A stretch of DNA of 64,000 bases from Geomonas diazotrophica (GTDB lineage Bacteria; Desulfobacterota; Desulfuromonadia; Geobacterales; Geobacteraceae): contig NZ_JAHLMF010000011.1 in assembly GCF_018919385.1 (NCBI RefSeq), forward strand, positions 62,001 through 126,000, in the 5' to 3' direction. The stretch's first letter is position 1; every line of letters begins with the position of its first letter. This document shows, piece after piece, positions 8,087 through 18,885 of the stretch. The translations under genes and the position numbers were made by a program. The notes under the pieces were generated by a model. That model saw only the letters and a program-made list of their open reading frames with translations, ran no database searches and had not been told where the DNA came from.

Positions 8087-8791
8087 ATGTCCGGCGAAAA
8101 ACCGCACATACTGCTTGTCGAGGACGAGATGCACCTCGCGCGCGGCATCACCTTCAACCTGGAACAGGAAGGTTACCTTGTGAGCCACGTGGAGAGCGGC
8201 GAGGAGGCGCTCGAGAAGGTCACCATGGAGAAGTTTGACCTGATCATCCTGGACGTTATGCTCCCCGGCATCGGCGGTTTCGATGTTTGCCAGCAGATCC
8301 GGGGGCTCGATTCGAGGGTGCCGGTGCTGATGCTCACCGCGCGCTCCGCCGAGAGCGACCGGATCTCGGGACTCGCCGCCGGCGCCGACGATTACCTGGT
8401 CAAACCATTCAACCTGAAGGAGTTCCTGCTAAGGGTTTCCGGGATGCTGCGGCGCAGCGCCTGGTATCGGCCGGAGCCGGTGGAGGAAGGGTACCGCTTC
8501 GGGGACAACGAGGTGTTCCTGCTTTCCTACCGGGCCAGGACCAGGCAGGGGGAGATCGATCTCACCGACCTCGAAGTGCGCATGCTGTCGCTGTTCTTCC
8601 ATCGTGAAGGGGAAGCCATACCGCGCGGCGAGATCCTGGAAAACGTCTGGGGATATGCCACCGACGCCGAGACCAGGACCCTGGACAACTTCATCGTGCG
8701 GCTCAGGAAGTATTTCGAGCCCGAGCCCTCGCGTCCCGTGTTCTTCCAGACCGTGCGCGGCGTGGGGTATCGGTTCAGCAGGAAGAGCTAG
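8087..8791 (+). CDS. OmpR/PhoB-family response regulator
   Basis: The 234-residue regulator starts two bases after its kinase. The receiver domain (about 1-120) contains VEDE, the phosphoacceptor Asp56 in LIILDVMLPG, LTARSAESD and DDYLVKPF. The C-terminal winged helix (about 135-232) ends with LDNFIVRLRKYFEP and TVRGVGYRF, typical of the OmpR class. It should bind direct repeats upstream of its targets; none can be named. A strong terminator follows 60 bases on, closing a two-gene operon. Confidence 0.95.
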   Translation: MSGEKPHILLVEDEMHLARGITFNLEQEGYLVSHVESGEEALEKVTMEKFDLIILDVMLPGIGGFDVCQQIRGLDSRVPVLMLTARSAESDRISGLAAGADDYLVKPFNLKEFLLRVSGMLRRSAWYRPEPVEEGYRFGDNEVFLLSYRARTRQGEIDLTDLEVRMLSLFFHREGEAIPRGEILENVWGYATDAETRTLDNFIVRLRKYFEPEPSRPVFFQTVRGVGYRFSRKS

Positions 8792-8796
8792 AAACC

Positions 8797-8916
8797 GTTC
8801 TACGTTCTATGTTCCACGTTCTAAGTTGAACAACAAACAGTCGTCTCTAAAGCAAAAGGCCCTCCGGAATCCGGAAGGCCTTTTGCTTTTTAAACGTAGA
8901 ACGTAGAACTTAGAAC
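8797..8916. repeat. Inverted GTTCTACGTTC repeats flanking a terminator
   Basis: At 8797-8828 there are degenerate tandem units of the type GTTCTACGTTCTA. At 8893-8916 the same units occur in opposite orientation (AACGTAGAACGTAGAAC). They bracket the terminator at 8850-8890. A related fragment, GTAGAACGTTGAACG, occurs at 3001-3015. Confidence 0.65.
8850..8890. terminator. Bidirectional intrinsic terminator
   Basis: AGCAAAAGGCC pairs with GGCCTTTTGCT around CTCCGGAATCCGGAA, which itself folds, with A- and T-rich flanks on both sides. It can serve both the response regulator (plus) and metK (minus), which converge here. Confidence 0.92.
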
Positions 8917-8935
8917 CTGTTTTATTGAACCGGTT

Positions 8936-10105
8936 TTAGAGTCCCGCCTTCTCCCTGATGAGGGCGGCCTTGTCGGTGCGCTCCCAGGTGAACTCGGGGA
9001 GCTCGCGGCCGAAGTGGCCGTAGGCTGCGGTCTTCTTGTAGATCGGACGCAGCAGGTCGAGCTGCTCGATGATGGCACGCGGACGGAGGTCGAACACCTC
9101 GCGCACGATCTCGGAGATGCGCTTGCTCGGGATCTTCCCGGTGCCGTTGCAGTCAACCATGACGGAAACCGGCTCGGCGACGCCGATGGCGTAGGCCACC
9201 TGCACTTCGCAACGCTCGCAGACGCCGGAAGCCACCAGGTTCTTGGCGACGTAGCGCCCCATGTAGGCTGCGGAACGGTCCACCTTGGAGGGGTCTTTGC
9301 CCGAGAACGCGCCGCCGCCGTGGGCGCCGTGCCCGCCGTAGCTGTCCACGATGATCTTGCGGCCGGTGAGACCGCAGTCGCCCATCGGACCGCCGATGAC
9401 GAAACGGCCGGTCGGGTTGATCAGGAACTTGGTGTTGGCGTCCATCAGGTTGGCCGGGATGATCTTCTTGACGACCTCCTCGATGATCCCTTCCTTGATC
9501 ATCTCGTAAGAGACCTCGGGGGAGTGCTGCGAGGAGATGACCACGGTGTCGACGTGAACCGGCTTGTCATCGATGTACTGGATGGAAACCTGGGACTTGG
9601 AGTCCGGACGGAGGAAGTCGAGCACGCCGGTCTTCCTGACGTCAGCAAGCCTGGAAACCAGCTTGTGCGCCATGAGGATCGACATAGGCATCAGCTCAGG
9701 GGTCTCGTTGCAGGCGAAGCCGAACATGAGCCCCTGGTCGCCGGCGCCCTGCTCCTTGAACATCCCCTCGCCTTCGGTGACGCCCTGGGCGATGTCGGGG
9801 GACTGCTTGTCGATGGAGGTGAGCACCGCGCAGGTCTCCCAGTCGAAGCCCATGGCGGAATCGTTGTAGCCTATCTCGCGGATGGTCTCGCGGACGATCT
9901 TTGGGTAGTCGATTATAGCGTTGGTGGTGATTTCACCGGCGATGACCGCCATACCGGTGGTCACCAGCGTTTCACAGGCCACGCGAGACTTGGGATCCTG
10001 GGCCAGGATCGCATCGAGGATCGCGTCGGATACCTGGTCGGCAACCTTGTCCGGATGCCCTTCCGAAACAGACTCGGACGTAAAGATAAAGTCCTTCATT
10101 TCCAT
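8936..10105 (-). CDS. metK: S-adenosylmethionine synthetase
   Basis: MetK makes S-adenosylmethionine from methionine and ATP in the cytoplasm. The 389-residue protein has family length and signatures: [21 protein letters not shown] at the N-terminus, [21 protein letters not shown], the phosphate loop [19 protein letters not shown], and [14 protein letters not shown] near the end. It is monocistronic with a near-consensus promoter and a short leader of about 45 bases, which leaves no room for a SAM riboswitch. The TTGGCGATTA box inside the promoter resembles one in the operator region of the SahR-like gene, so shared control is plausible. Confidence 0.97.
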   Translation of the reverse strand: MEMKDFIFTSESVSEGHPDKVADQVSDAILDAILAQDPKSRVACETLVTTGMAVIAGEITTNAIIDYPKIVRETIREIGYNDSAMGFDWETCAVLTSIDKQSPDIAQGVTEGEGMFKEQGAGDQGLMFGFACNETPELMPMSILMAHKLVSRLADVRKTGVLDFLRPDSKSQVSIQYIDDKPVHVDTVVISSQHSPEVSYEMIKEGIIEEVVKKIIPANLMDANTKFLINPTGRFVIGGPMGDCGLTGRKIIVDSYGGHGAHGGGAFSGKDPSKVDRSAAYMGRYVAKNLVASGVCERCEVQVAYAIGVAEPVSVMVDCNGTGKIPSKRISEIVREVFDLRPRAIIEQLDLLRPIYKKTAAYGHFGRELPEFTWERTDKAALIREKAGL

Positions 10106-10156
10106 AAGGTAAAACCCCCTAACGAAGTGTATAGCAGGTAGCTGTAAAGCTTGCAG

Positions 10157-10185
10157 ATTGTATAGTTGGCGATTACCTTTGTCAA
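10157..10185 (-). promoter_or_regulatory. Sigma70-type promoter of metK
   Basis: On the minus strand TTGACA (10185-10180) and TACAAT (10162-10157) are separated by 17 bases, predicting a start near 10150. The spacer contains the complement of TTGGCGATTACC, shared with the SahR-like gene's upstream region. Confidence 0.85.
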
Positions 10186-10370
10186 TAATTGAATGCGACC
10201 AATATCAATCAGTTCCACCGCCCCGCACCCCGATACCAGACAACGTCGCTTATAATTAGTTGATTCCAACAAAACTCCCGATACAATCTTTTCCGTTGAG
10301 CCTGGCTGGCGCTGATTGCCCTATTCATACGTCACCTTTGGCAGAATCGATGCTTCCGGAGGAGGATCAG

Positions 10371-10886
10371 ATGAGAGTGCTTTGGCTGGCGATGCTGTGT
10401 CTGCTCCTTGGGGCTTGCGGCGGTGGCTCCGGCTCGAACGGCGCCTCCGGGGACGACGGCAGCGTGCTGACACCGGAGCCCGCGGCCGGTACGGCGCGCC
10501 TCACCGTCGGCACGCTGGGACCTGCCGCTGATTCGGTCTTTTATGCCGCGCAATTCACCCTGCACCTCCCCGCTGGAGTCTCGCTCCCGACCGCTGACGG
10601 CAGCAGTCTGCTCCCTGACGGGATGCTGGCCCCTGCCGTCAGCGGCAGTTACGCCGGTGCCAGCTTCCTGCAGCCCGCCGGAGCGGGATCGGGCCCGCTG
10701 CTGCTGGTGAACGTGGCCCATCCCGGCGGGCTCACCGTCGGCCCCCTGGCGACCCTCACCTGCCAGGTCGCCGCGGGCGCGCCCCCCACGGCCGACGCCT
10801 TCACGCTGGAGAGCTTTTCCGCACGCGACGGCAACGGCGTCGTCATCCCCGGAATCACCGCGAGATTGACCCTGCAGACGCAATGA
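10371..10886 (+). CDS. Putative lipoprotein, cohesin-like domain suspected
   Basis: The 171-residue protein begins MRVLWLAMLCLLLGACGG, a classic lipobox signal with the lipidated Cys at position 17, then a Gly/Ser-rich linker. The rest has alternating hydrophobic strands (LTVGTLGPAADSVFYAAQFTLHLPAG ... NVAHPGGLTVGPLATLTCQV), resembling the beta-sandwich of cohesin-like domains common in Geobacter surface proteins. The start at 10371 is fixed by the strong GGAGGAGG site; the open frame continues upstream without signal-sequence logic. No operon partner. The function is unknown, and the cohesin similarity is pattern-based only. Confidence 0.75.
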   Translation: MRVLWLAMLCLLLGACGGGSGSNGASGDDGSVLTPEPAAGTARLTVGTLGPAADSVFYAAQFTLHLPAGVSLPTADGSSLLPDGMLAPAVSGSYAGASFLQPAGAGSGPLLLVNVAHPGGLTVGPLATLTCQVAAGAPPTADAFTLESFSARDGNGVVIPGITARLTLQTQ

Positions 10887-10914
10887 GCGGCTGACGGATT
10901 TCCGCCAGCCGCTC
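10885..10914 (+). terminator. Hairpin after the lipoprotein gene
   Basis: GAGCGGCTG (10885-10893) pairs with CAGCCGCTC (10906-10914), with an inner CGGA/TCCG stem. The stem starts inside the stop codon. The following T-tract is weak (ACCTCTTCGTCTT), so termination may be partial. Confidence 0.6.
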
Positions 10915-10954
10915 ACCTCTTCGTCTTCCCCCCGTGGGGGAGCCCGTTCCTTCC

Positions 10955-11470
10955 CTACTCGGCCAGCTTGAGGGAGTTGATGAAGACCGGCTCCACCGGC
11001 ACGTCCTGGTGGCCTGCCTTGTTGCCGGTTTTCACTTCGCGAATGGCGTCGACCACATCCATCCCCTCGATCACCTGCCCGAAAACTGCATAGCCGAAAC
11101 GATCCGGGGTCTTGCCGGCGTGGTCGAGGAACGCGTTGTCCACGACGTTGATGAAGAACTGGGAGGTGGCGCTGTCGACTACGGAGGTACGGGCCATGGC
11201 CAGGGTGCCACGCACGTTCTTCAGGCCGTTGGTGGCCTCGTTCTTGATGGCGAACTTGGTCTTCTTAGGCTGCATGTTCTCGTCCAGCCCGCCTCCCTGG
11301 ACCATGAAGCTCTTGATCACGCGGTGGAAGATGGTGCCGTCGTAGTAGGCGTCTTTCACGTAGGAAAGGAAGTTGCGCACGGAGATGGGAGCCTTGTCCT
11401 TGAAGAGCTCGATCTTAACGGTGCCCATCGAGGTCTCCATGACGACTACGGGATTTTTTTCTTCAGTCAT
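10955..11470 (-). CDS. Cyclophilin-type peptidyl-prolyl cis-trans isomerase
   Basis: The 171-residue single-domain cyclophilin lacks a signal peptide, so it acts in the cytoplasm as a proline isomerase and folding helper. Active-site segments are [20 protein letters not shown] (Phe-His-Arg), then [21 protein letters not shown] and [18 protein letters not shown]. The start has GGAGCAACAT just upstream. It stands alone, convergent with the lipoprotein gene. Confidence 0.94.
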   Translation of the reverse strand: MTEEKNPVVVMETSMGTVKIELFKDKAPISVRNFLSYVKDAYYDGTIFHRVIKSFMVQGGGLDENMQPKKTKFAIKNEATNGLKNVRGTLAMARTSVVDSATSQFFINVVDNAFLDHAGKTPDRFGYAVFGQVIEGMDVVDAIREVKTGNKAGHQDVPVEPVFINSLKLAE

Positions 11471-11665
11471 TATGTTGCTCCTTTATAGTGGTTTGATACA
11501 TCTATTACGGGTTGCAGCGGTCTTGAATACCATACAACGGGCTGCCTGGGAAGTTTTTACTGGTTGGAGCGCTGTAGCTACGGTATCATGTACAGTCAGT
11601 GATTGTACCAGAACCAGTCTTGCAATGCAGCTTACGGCATTAAAATATTCACAGGAGCGGTCCGA

Positions 11666-12301
11666 ATGAAACTCTCAACCATCACACTCTTGGCGGCACT
11701 GACACTCTCACTTTTCACCAGCGCGCTGCCCGCAGCGGCCGTAGATGACCTGCAGCAGGTCGCCAAGGTCGGCGACCCGGCTCCCAACTTCAGGCTGGAC
11801 GCGTGGGTCGGCACCACCGCCGGCAAGGAGTTCAAGCAGATCTCCCTCGACGACTACCGCGGCAAGTGGGTGCTCCTCTTCTTCTACCCCATGGACTTCA
11901 CCTTCGTCTGCCCCACCGAGATCAAGGGGTTCAACCAGGCGCTCCCCGAGTTCGAGAAACTGAACACCGTGGTCCTCGGCGCCTCGACCGACAGCAAGTA
12001 CTCCCACCTGGCCTGGGTGCAGCGCGGCGACCTGGGCAACCTGCAGTACCCCCTGCTTTCCGATATCAAGAAGGAGGTCGCGCAGAAGTACGGCTGCCTG
12101 GACGATAAGGAAGGCGTCGCCCTGCGCGCCCTGTTCATCATCGACCCGGACGGCGTGCTCCAGTACCAGGTGGTGCACAACCTCGACGTGGGCAGGAGCG
12201 TGGAGGAGACCCTGCGCGTCCTCGAGGCGCTGCAGACCGGCTCGCTCTGCCCCCTGGGGTGGAAGCCGGGCCAGAAGACCCTTGGCAAGCCCCACCCCTA
12301 G
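11666..12301 (+). CDS. Exported 2-Cys peroxiredoxin (AhpC/TSA family)
   Basis: The 211-residue protein has an N-terminal signal peptide (MKLSTITLLAALTLSLF, likely cleavage after AAA near residue 25), so it probably detoxifies peroxide in the periplasm. The peroxidatic Cys82 is in DFTFVCPTEIKGF and the resolving Cys195 in GSLCPLGWKPG, the typical 2-Cys layout; an extra Cys occurs in KYGCLDD. An upstream in-frame extension to 11603 has no ribosome site, whereas CAGGAGCGG precedes 11666. Periplasmic members of this mostly cytosolic group are less usual. A GC-rich hairpin (12313-12332) follows. Confidence 0.92.
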   Translation: MKLSTITLLAALTLSLFTSALPAAAVDDLQQVAKVGDPAPNFRLDAWVGTTAGKEFKQISLDDYRGKWVLLFFYPMDFTFVCPTEIKGFNQALPEFEKLNTVVLGASTDSKYSHLAWVQRGDLGNLQYPLLSDIKKEVAQKYGCLDDKEGVALRALFIIDPDGVLQYQVVHNLDVGRSVEETLRVLEALQTGSLCPLGWKPGQKTLGKPHP

Positions 12302-12312
12302 CCCTCTCCGAC

Positions 12313-12332
12313 GGGGGCGGGCTCCCGCCCCC
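12313..12332. terminator. GC-rich hairpin between converging genes
   Basis: GGGGGCGG pairs with CCGCCCCC around GCTC, directly between the stop codons of the peroxiredoxin and the helicase. There is no T-tract, so it may act only as a transcript-stabilising stem. Confidence 0.45.
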
Positions 12333-14368
12333 TACCCCATCATGGCCCTCATCTTGGCGAAGAAACCCTCTGCGCTCTTCTCCGCCTCCTCCGGCGCCAC
12401 TTCCTTGGCCACCCCGCTTTGCTGCACGTTCAGCACCGTGGCCGGGATCTCCTCCAGAAAGCGCGAGGGGACCCGCTCCTCGAGCTTGCCGTACTTCTTC
12501 CGGAAAAGCGTGCGCGTCATCACCAGCTGCTGCCGCGCGCGCGTGATGCCGACGTAGCACAGGCGGCGCTCCTCGTCGATGCTGTCATCCTCGTAGATCG
12601 CCCTTCTGTGGGGCAGGATCTCGTCCTCCATCCCCACCAGGAACACGAAGGGGAACTCGAGCCCCTTGCTGGAGTGCAGCGACATGAGCGTCACCGCGTC
12701 CTTGCCGTGGTCCTTCTTGTCCTTGCCCGAGAAGCGGTCTTCGTCCATGAGCGACACCTTCTCGATGAAACCGCCCAGGGTCGCCTGCGGCACCCGCTCC
12801 TCGTAGGCCGCCATGGAGTTGATGATCTGCTCCACGTTCTCCACCTTGCGGCGCGCGGCCTTTTGGTCGTCGATGGTGCGGTAGATCTCCTCTTCTATCT
12901 TCAGTGTCTCGAAGAGGGTCTTCCCCTTCTCGGCCAGCCCCCCTTCCGCCCGGAAGGAGTCGGCGGCTTCGAGCAGCGTCTGGTGAAAGCCGAGCACCTT
13001 GTCCCTGATCGCATCCGAGATCCCCTCGATCTCCCCCACCCGGCTGAACGCCTCAAAAAGCGGGATCTCCTTTTCCAGCGACCACTGGTTGATGCGGATC
13101 ACGGTGCTGTCGCCGATGCCGCGCCTGGGGAAGTTGACGATGCGCAGGAGCGCCACCTCGTCCAACGGGTTGGCGAGCACCTTCAGGTAGGAGAGGGAGT
13201 CCTTGACCTCCTTCCTTTCGAAGAACTGGGTCCCCCCCACCAGCACGTAGGGGATGTCCTCGAAGCGGAGCTGCTCCTCGAAGGCGCGGCTCTGGGCGTT
13301 GGTGCGGTACAGGATGGCGAAGTCGCTGTAGGGGATGTCCTTCTTGAAGCGCTCCAGCTGGATCCGCTCCACCACGCTGGTCGCCTCCTCCTCGTCGTCC
13401 TGCACGATGCAGAGGTCGATGAGCGCCCCCTGCCCCGAGGCGGTCCAGAGGCGCTTGGCCTTTCTCACCTTGTTGTTGCCGATCACGCTGTTGGCGGCTT
13501 CGAGGATGTTCCCGGTGGAGCGGTAGTTCTGCTCCAGCTTTATGGTGCGGCACCCCTTGAAATCCTTCTCGAAGTCGAGGATGTTGCCGACGTCTGCGCC
13601 GCGCCAGCCGTAGATGGACTGGTCGTCGTCCCCCACCACGCAGAGGTTGTTGCAGCCGGCGGCCAGGAGGTTCACCAGGAGGTACTGGGAGGAGTTGGTG
13701 TCCTGGTACTCGTCCACCATGATGTAGCTGAAGCGCTCCTGCCAGTGTTTGAGAACCGGCGGGTGGTGCTGCAAAAGTTCCGCCGTCAGCATGATGATGT
13801 CGTCGAAGTCGATGGCGTTGAACGCCTTCAGCGCGGACTGGTAGCGCGGGTAGACCAGCGCGGCCATCATGTCCACGTCGTCGAGCGGGTTCGGTGCATA
13901 GCGGTCGGGAGGGATCAGCTTGTTCTTGGCGCCGGAGATGCGCCAAATGATGCTCTCCGCGTCGTATTTCTTGCTGTCGGTGTTCACCTCGCGCACGATC
14001 TGGCGCACCAGCCCCACCTGGTCGGCCGTGGAGTAGATGGAGAAGTTCTTCTTGTACCCGAGCCGCTCGATGTCCCTCTTCAAGACCCGGACGCCCAGGG
14101 AGTGGAAGGTGGAAAGCACGATCCCCTTGGATTCCTTGCGCCCCACCAGGTGCTCCACCCGCTCCTTCATCTCCTTCGCCGCCTTGTTGGTGAAGGTCAC
14201 GGCGAGGATGCGGTCCGGCGGCACCAGCTTGTTCAGGACCAGGTGCGCGATGCGGTAGGTGATCACCCCGGTCTTGCCGGACCCGGCGCCGGCAAGCACC
14301 AGCAGGGCCCCTTCCGTATGCTTCACGGCGGCGAGTTGTTCGGGATTGAGACGGGACAGGTCGAGCAT
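12332..14368 (-). CDS. Rep/UvrD-family superfamily 1 DNA helicase
   Basis: The protein unwinds DNA 3' to 5' using ATP. All SF1A motifs are present: the Q motif LNPEQLAAV, Walker A AGAGSGKT, TFTNKAAKEMKERV, Walker B VDEYQDTNSSQ, GDDDQSIYGWRGA, QNYRST, LMSLHSSKGLEFPFVFLVG and YVGITRARQQL. With the start at 14368 (MLDLSRLNPEQ) it has 678 residues, close to E. coli Rep and shorter than UvrD or PcrA. The open frame upstream to 14554 encodes a non-conserved leader and is probably not translated. Whether it does replication restart (Rep) or repair (UvrD) cannot be fixed from sequence alone. Confidence 0.93.
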   Translation of the reverse strand: MLDLSRLNPEQLAAVKHTEGALLVLAGAGSGKTGVITYRIAHLVLNKLVPPDRILAVTFTNKAAKEMKERVEHLVGRKESKGIVLSTFHSLGVRVLKRDIERLGYKKNFSIYSTADQVGLVRQIVREVNTDSKKYDAESIIWRISGAKNKLIPPDRYAPNPLDDVDMMAALVYPRYQSALKAFNAIDFDDIIMLTAELLQHHPPVLKHWQERFSYIMVDEYQDTNSSQYLLVNLLAAGCNNLCVVGDDDQSIYGWRGADVGNILDFEKDFKGCRTIKLEQNYRSTGNILEAANSVIGNNKVRKAKRLWTASGQGALIDLCIVQDDEEEATSVVERIQLERFKKDIPYSDFAILYRTNAQSRAFEEQLRFEDIPYVLVGGTQFFERKEVKDSLSYLKVLANPLDEVALLRIVNFPRRGIGDSTVIRINQWSLEKEIPLFEAFSRVGEIEGISDAIRDKVLGFHQTLLEAADSFRAEGGLAEKGKTLFETLKIEEEIYRTIDDQKAARRKVENVEQIINSMAAYEERVPQATLGGFIEKVSLMDEDRFSGKDKKDHGKDAVTLMSLHSSKGLEFPFVFLVGMEDEILPHRRAIYEDDSIDEERRLCYVGITRARQQLVMTRTLFRKKYGKLEERVPSRFLEEIPATVLNVQQSGVAKEVAPEEAEKSAEGFFAKMRAMMG

Positions 14369-14370
14369 GA

Positions 14371-16584
<2,214 letters not shown>

Positions 16585-16631
16585 AAGCTGCCGGCAGAAA
16601 AACCGGCAACAGATGAGCCTATACGGCAAGG

Positions 16632-16665
16632 GGCGCGGCAACCGCACGGTTGCCGCGCCTTTTTT
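16632..16665 (+). terminator. Intrinsic terminator of ligA
   Basis: GGCGCGGCAACCG pairs perfectly with CGGTTGCCGCGCC around CA, followed by six T residues. Confidence 0.95.
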
Positions 16666-16689
16666 GGGTCAGCGGTGGTACTCCGGTCC

Positions 16690-17601
16690 TTACTTCGCCA
16701 GCTTGGCGGTCAGCGCGGGCACGAACTGCATCACGTCGGCCACCACCAAGACGTCGGCTACCTCGCCGATGGGGGCGTCCTTGTCCTTGTTGATGGCCAC
16801 GATGAAACCCGACTTCTTCATTCCGGCCAGATGCTGAATGGCACCGCTGATGCCACAGGCGACGTAGAGCTTCGGACTCACGGTCTGCCCGGTCACCCCA
16901 ACCTGCGCCCCCGCCTCCATCCAGCCGCTGTCCACGACCGGGCGGCTCGCCCCAACCTCGCCGCCCAACACCCTGGCGAGTTCGGCGATCACCGGCAGGT
17001 TCTCCTTCTTCCCGACACCACGCCCGGCACTGACAATGATCTCCGCCCTGGTCAGGTCGACTCCCTTGCGGACCGCCGCCTCGTACCCCAGGAACTCACT
17101 CCTTGCCTCACCTTCCGCCTCCAGCGGCTGCTTCTGCGGCATCCCCCCCGGCACCAGCGCCGGGAAGGCCCCTCCCTGCAGGGTGACAACCACGGGAGCG
17201 CCCACCGGCTTCACGACCTGCCTCATCTTTTGACTGCAGCAGGGACGCTCGAAACCTCCCTCCGCCAGGGCAACCACCTCGGACACCTGCGGTGCCTTGA
17301 GCAGGGCCGCGACCCGCGGTGCGAGGTCCCAGCCGTAGGAGGTGTGCATGAAGACCACGTAGTCCGGCTTTTCCCGCTCCACCGCCGCCTGCACCAGCAG
17401 CTTGTGCAGGTCGGGGTTGTACTCCCCGTACTTGGCTGCGTCGGCCAGGTAGACGGTCCCCCCGTAGCTTGGCAGCGCCCCTTCGTTGCCGACCAGCACC
17501 ATGGCGGTCTCGGCTCCCAATTGCGAGGCGAAACCGAACAGTTCATAGCTGTGCTCCAGCAGTCTTCCATCCCGGCATTCGCCGACGAGTAACGTTTTCA
17601 T
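16690..17601 (-). CDS. etfA: Electron transfer flavoprotein alpha subunit
   Basis: EtfA carries FAD and with EtfB shuttles electrons between acyl-CoA or other dehydrogenases and the quinone pool. The 303-residue protein starts KTLLVGECRDGRLLEHSYEL and has the C-terminal FAD domain VSAGRGVG, VDSGWMEAGAQVGVTGQTVSPKLYVACGISGA and GMKKSGFIVAINKDKDAPI. It lacks the N-terminal ferredoxin extension seen in some anaerobe EtfA proteins. It lies 10 bases after etfB, so they form one operon. The partner dehydrogenase is not in this window. Confidence 0.95.
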   Translation of the reverse strand: MKTLLVGECRDGRLLEHSYELFGFASQLGAETAMVLVGNEGALPSYGGTVYLADAAKYGEYNPDLHKLLVQAAVEREKPDYVVFMHTSYGWDLAPRVAALLKAPQVSEVVALAEGGFERPCCSQKMRQVVKPVGAPVVVTLQGGAFPALVPGGMPQKQPLEAEGEARSEFLGYEAAVRKGVDLTRAEIIVSAGRGVGKKENLPVIAELARVLGGEVGASRPVVDSGWMEAGAQVGVTGQTVSPKLYVACGISGAIQHLAGMKKSGFIVAINKDKDAPIGEVADVLVVADVMQFVPALTAKLAK

Positions 17602-17611
17602 GGTGCCCCCC

Positions 17612-18388
17612 TTAACGCAACACGGCCGTCTTGTCCTTGAGTATCCCGATCAGCCGGTCGACCTGGTCCGCAACGTCTCCTTCCAGGACCACCCCGCCCC
17701 CCTTCTTGGCCGGAGCCCGGAACTGGGCCATCACCAGTCTGGCATCCTGCTGCAGCAACTGCTCCACGGGGATGACGCTCACCTCTTTCTTCTTCGCCTT
17801 CATGATGTTGGGAAGCGTCGGGTAGCGCGGCTGGTTTAGGCCAAGCTGGCAGGTCACCAGGGCCGGGGTCTTGAGCCGTACCGTCCCTTTCACCCCTCCC
17901 TCGAGTTCACGCTTCACGGTCACGGTACCGTCGGCGTACTCGAAACCGACCACGGTCGTGGCGCAGGGGTAGCCCAGCATCTCGGCGATGCCCACCCCCA
18001 CCTGGCTCGAGCCGCGATCCAGGGACTGCATGCCGGTGAAGATGAGATCGAACCCCTCTCCCTTGGCATATGCAGCGATGATCGAGGCGATCTGGAAGGG
18101 ATCCTTCAGATGGGAGGCCTGGTCCCGCACGTGCACGGCGCGGTCCGCCCCCATGGCAAGCCCCTTCTTGATCGCTTCCACCACGCGGTCCGGGCCCACG
18201 CAGAGCAGGGTTATCTCCGGTTCACCCCCCAACTGCTCCTTGAGCAGCACCGCCTGCTCTATGGCGTACTCATCGTACTCGTTGACGCGAAAGGCGAGGT
18301 CGGTCTCCGCATACCAGACGCCGTCCGCATCCGGCCGGAAACGCGATTCCATGTCAGGCACCTGCTTGACGCATACCAGGATCTTCAT
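17612..18388 (-). CDS. etfB: Electron transfer flavoprotein beta subunit
   Basis: This 258-residue protein starts MKILVCVKQVPDMESRFRPD and carries VNEYDEYAIEQAVLLKEQLGGE, MGADRAVHVRD, the family signature region GMQSLDRGSSQVGVGIAEMLG and ATTVVGFEY. EtfB binds AMP or, in bifurcating types, FAD at the VCVKQVP / GMQS region; which type this is cannot be told with confidence. It is the first gene of etfBA. A good promoter lies about 75-100 bases upstream, and GGAGGTTC precedes the ATG. Confidence 0.95.
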   Translation of the reverse strand: MKILVCVKQVPDMESRFRPDADGVWYAETDLAFRVNEYDEYAIEQAVLLKEQLGGEPEITLLCVGPDRVVEAIKKGLAMGADRAVHVRDQASHLKDPFQIASIIAAYAKGEGFDLIFTGMQSLDRGSSQVGVGIAEMLGYPCATTVVGFEYADGTVTVKRELEGGVKGTVRLKTPALVTCQLGLNQPRYPTLPNIMKAKKKEVSVIPVEQLLQQDARLVMAQFRAPAKKGGGVVLEGDVADQVDRLIGILKDKTAVLR

Positions 18389-18462
18389 AATGAACCTCCT
18401 CCGGCGTTAAGGGCTGCTGCGTGCTTCGACACGCGTCGCCGGGAATGATATCGCTTACTTAG

Positions 18463-18490
18463 AGAATATAGGAGGAAGCAGAGGTGTCAA
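18463..18490 (-). promoter_or_regulatory. Sigma70-type promoter of etfBA
   Basis: On the minus strand TTGACA (18490-18485) is followed after 16 bases by TATTCT (18468-18463), with TATATT overlapping. The downstream gene is etfB. Confidence 0.7.
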
Positions 18491-18578
18491 ATTTTTTCAT
18501 GAAAAGGCGAGGCCGCGATGGCAGGGGCAAACGCTTTCGCTGAGTTTTTTCGGGAGTTACGGGTGGGCGGCAAGGGAG

Positions 18579-18767
18579 CTAGAGCCAGTAGGCCAACTCC
18601 TCACGGCCGCCCCCCGGCATCCCTTTGTTCTTGAGCCCCAGCTCCAACTCGCACAACAACTGGGTGAGCTGGCGAAAGAGCAGGTTCTTCTCGGCGATAT
18701 CTTCGGTCTTGTCAAGCCTTGCCAGCAGCTTCAGGTAGTTGGCATAAGCCTCGTCAAAGGTGTCCAT
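18579..18767 (-). CDS. Small hypothetical protein
   Basis: A 62-residue acidic, helical protein beginning MDTFDEAYANYLKLLARLD and ending REELAYWL. A GGGAGG site eight bases before the ATG supports translation. There is no membrane segment or recognised motif. The heptad-like Leu spacing (YLKLLARL ... LFRQLTQLLCELELGL) suggests a short coiled coil or helical hairpin. It is followed by the etfBA promoter region and preceded by AT-rich sequence. I do not recognise the family. Confidence 0.65.
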   Translation of the reverse strand: MDTFDEAYANYLKLLARLDKTEDIAEKNLLFRQLTQLLCELELGLKNKGMPGGGREELAYWL

Positions 18768-18885
18768 ACCAGTTCCTCCCGTATTGGCGCCTCGGGCGCA
18801 AAAAAACAGGAGGTTACCTTTACCCTTAAATTAAATTTTTTTCAAGTTATTTTCTTAAAAAAAATTAACATCCGTAAAGAGGGTG

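Noticed and set aside
10106-10156. SAM riboswitch upstream of metK
   Set aside because: The predicted leader is only about 45 bases and has no SAM-I or SAM-II type structure.
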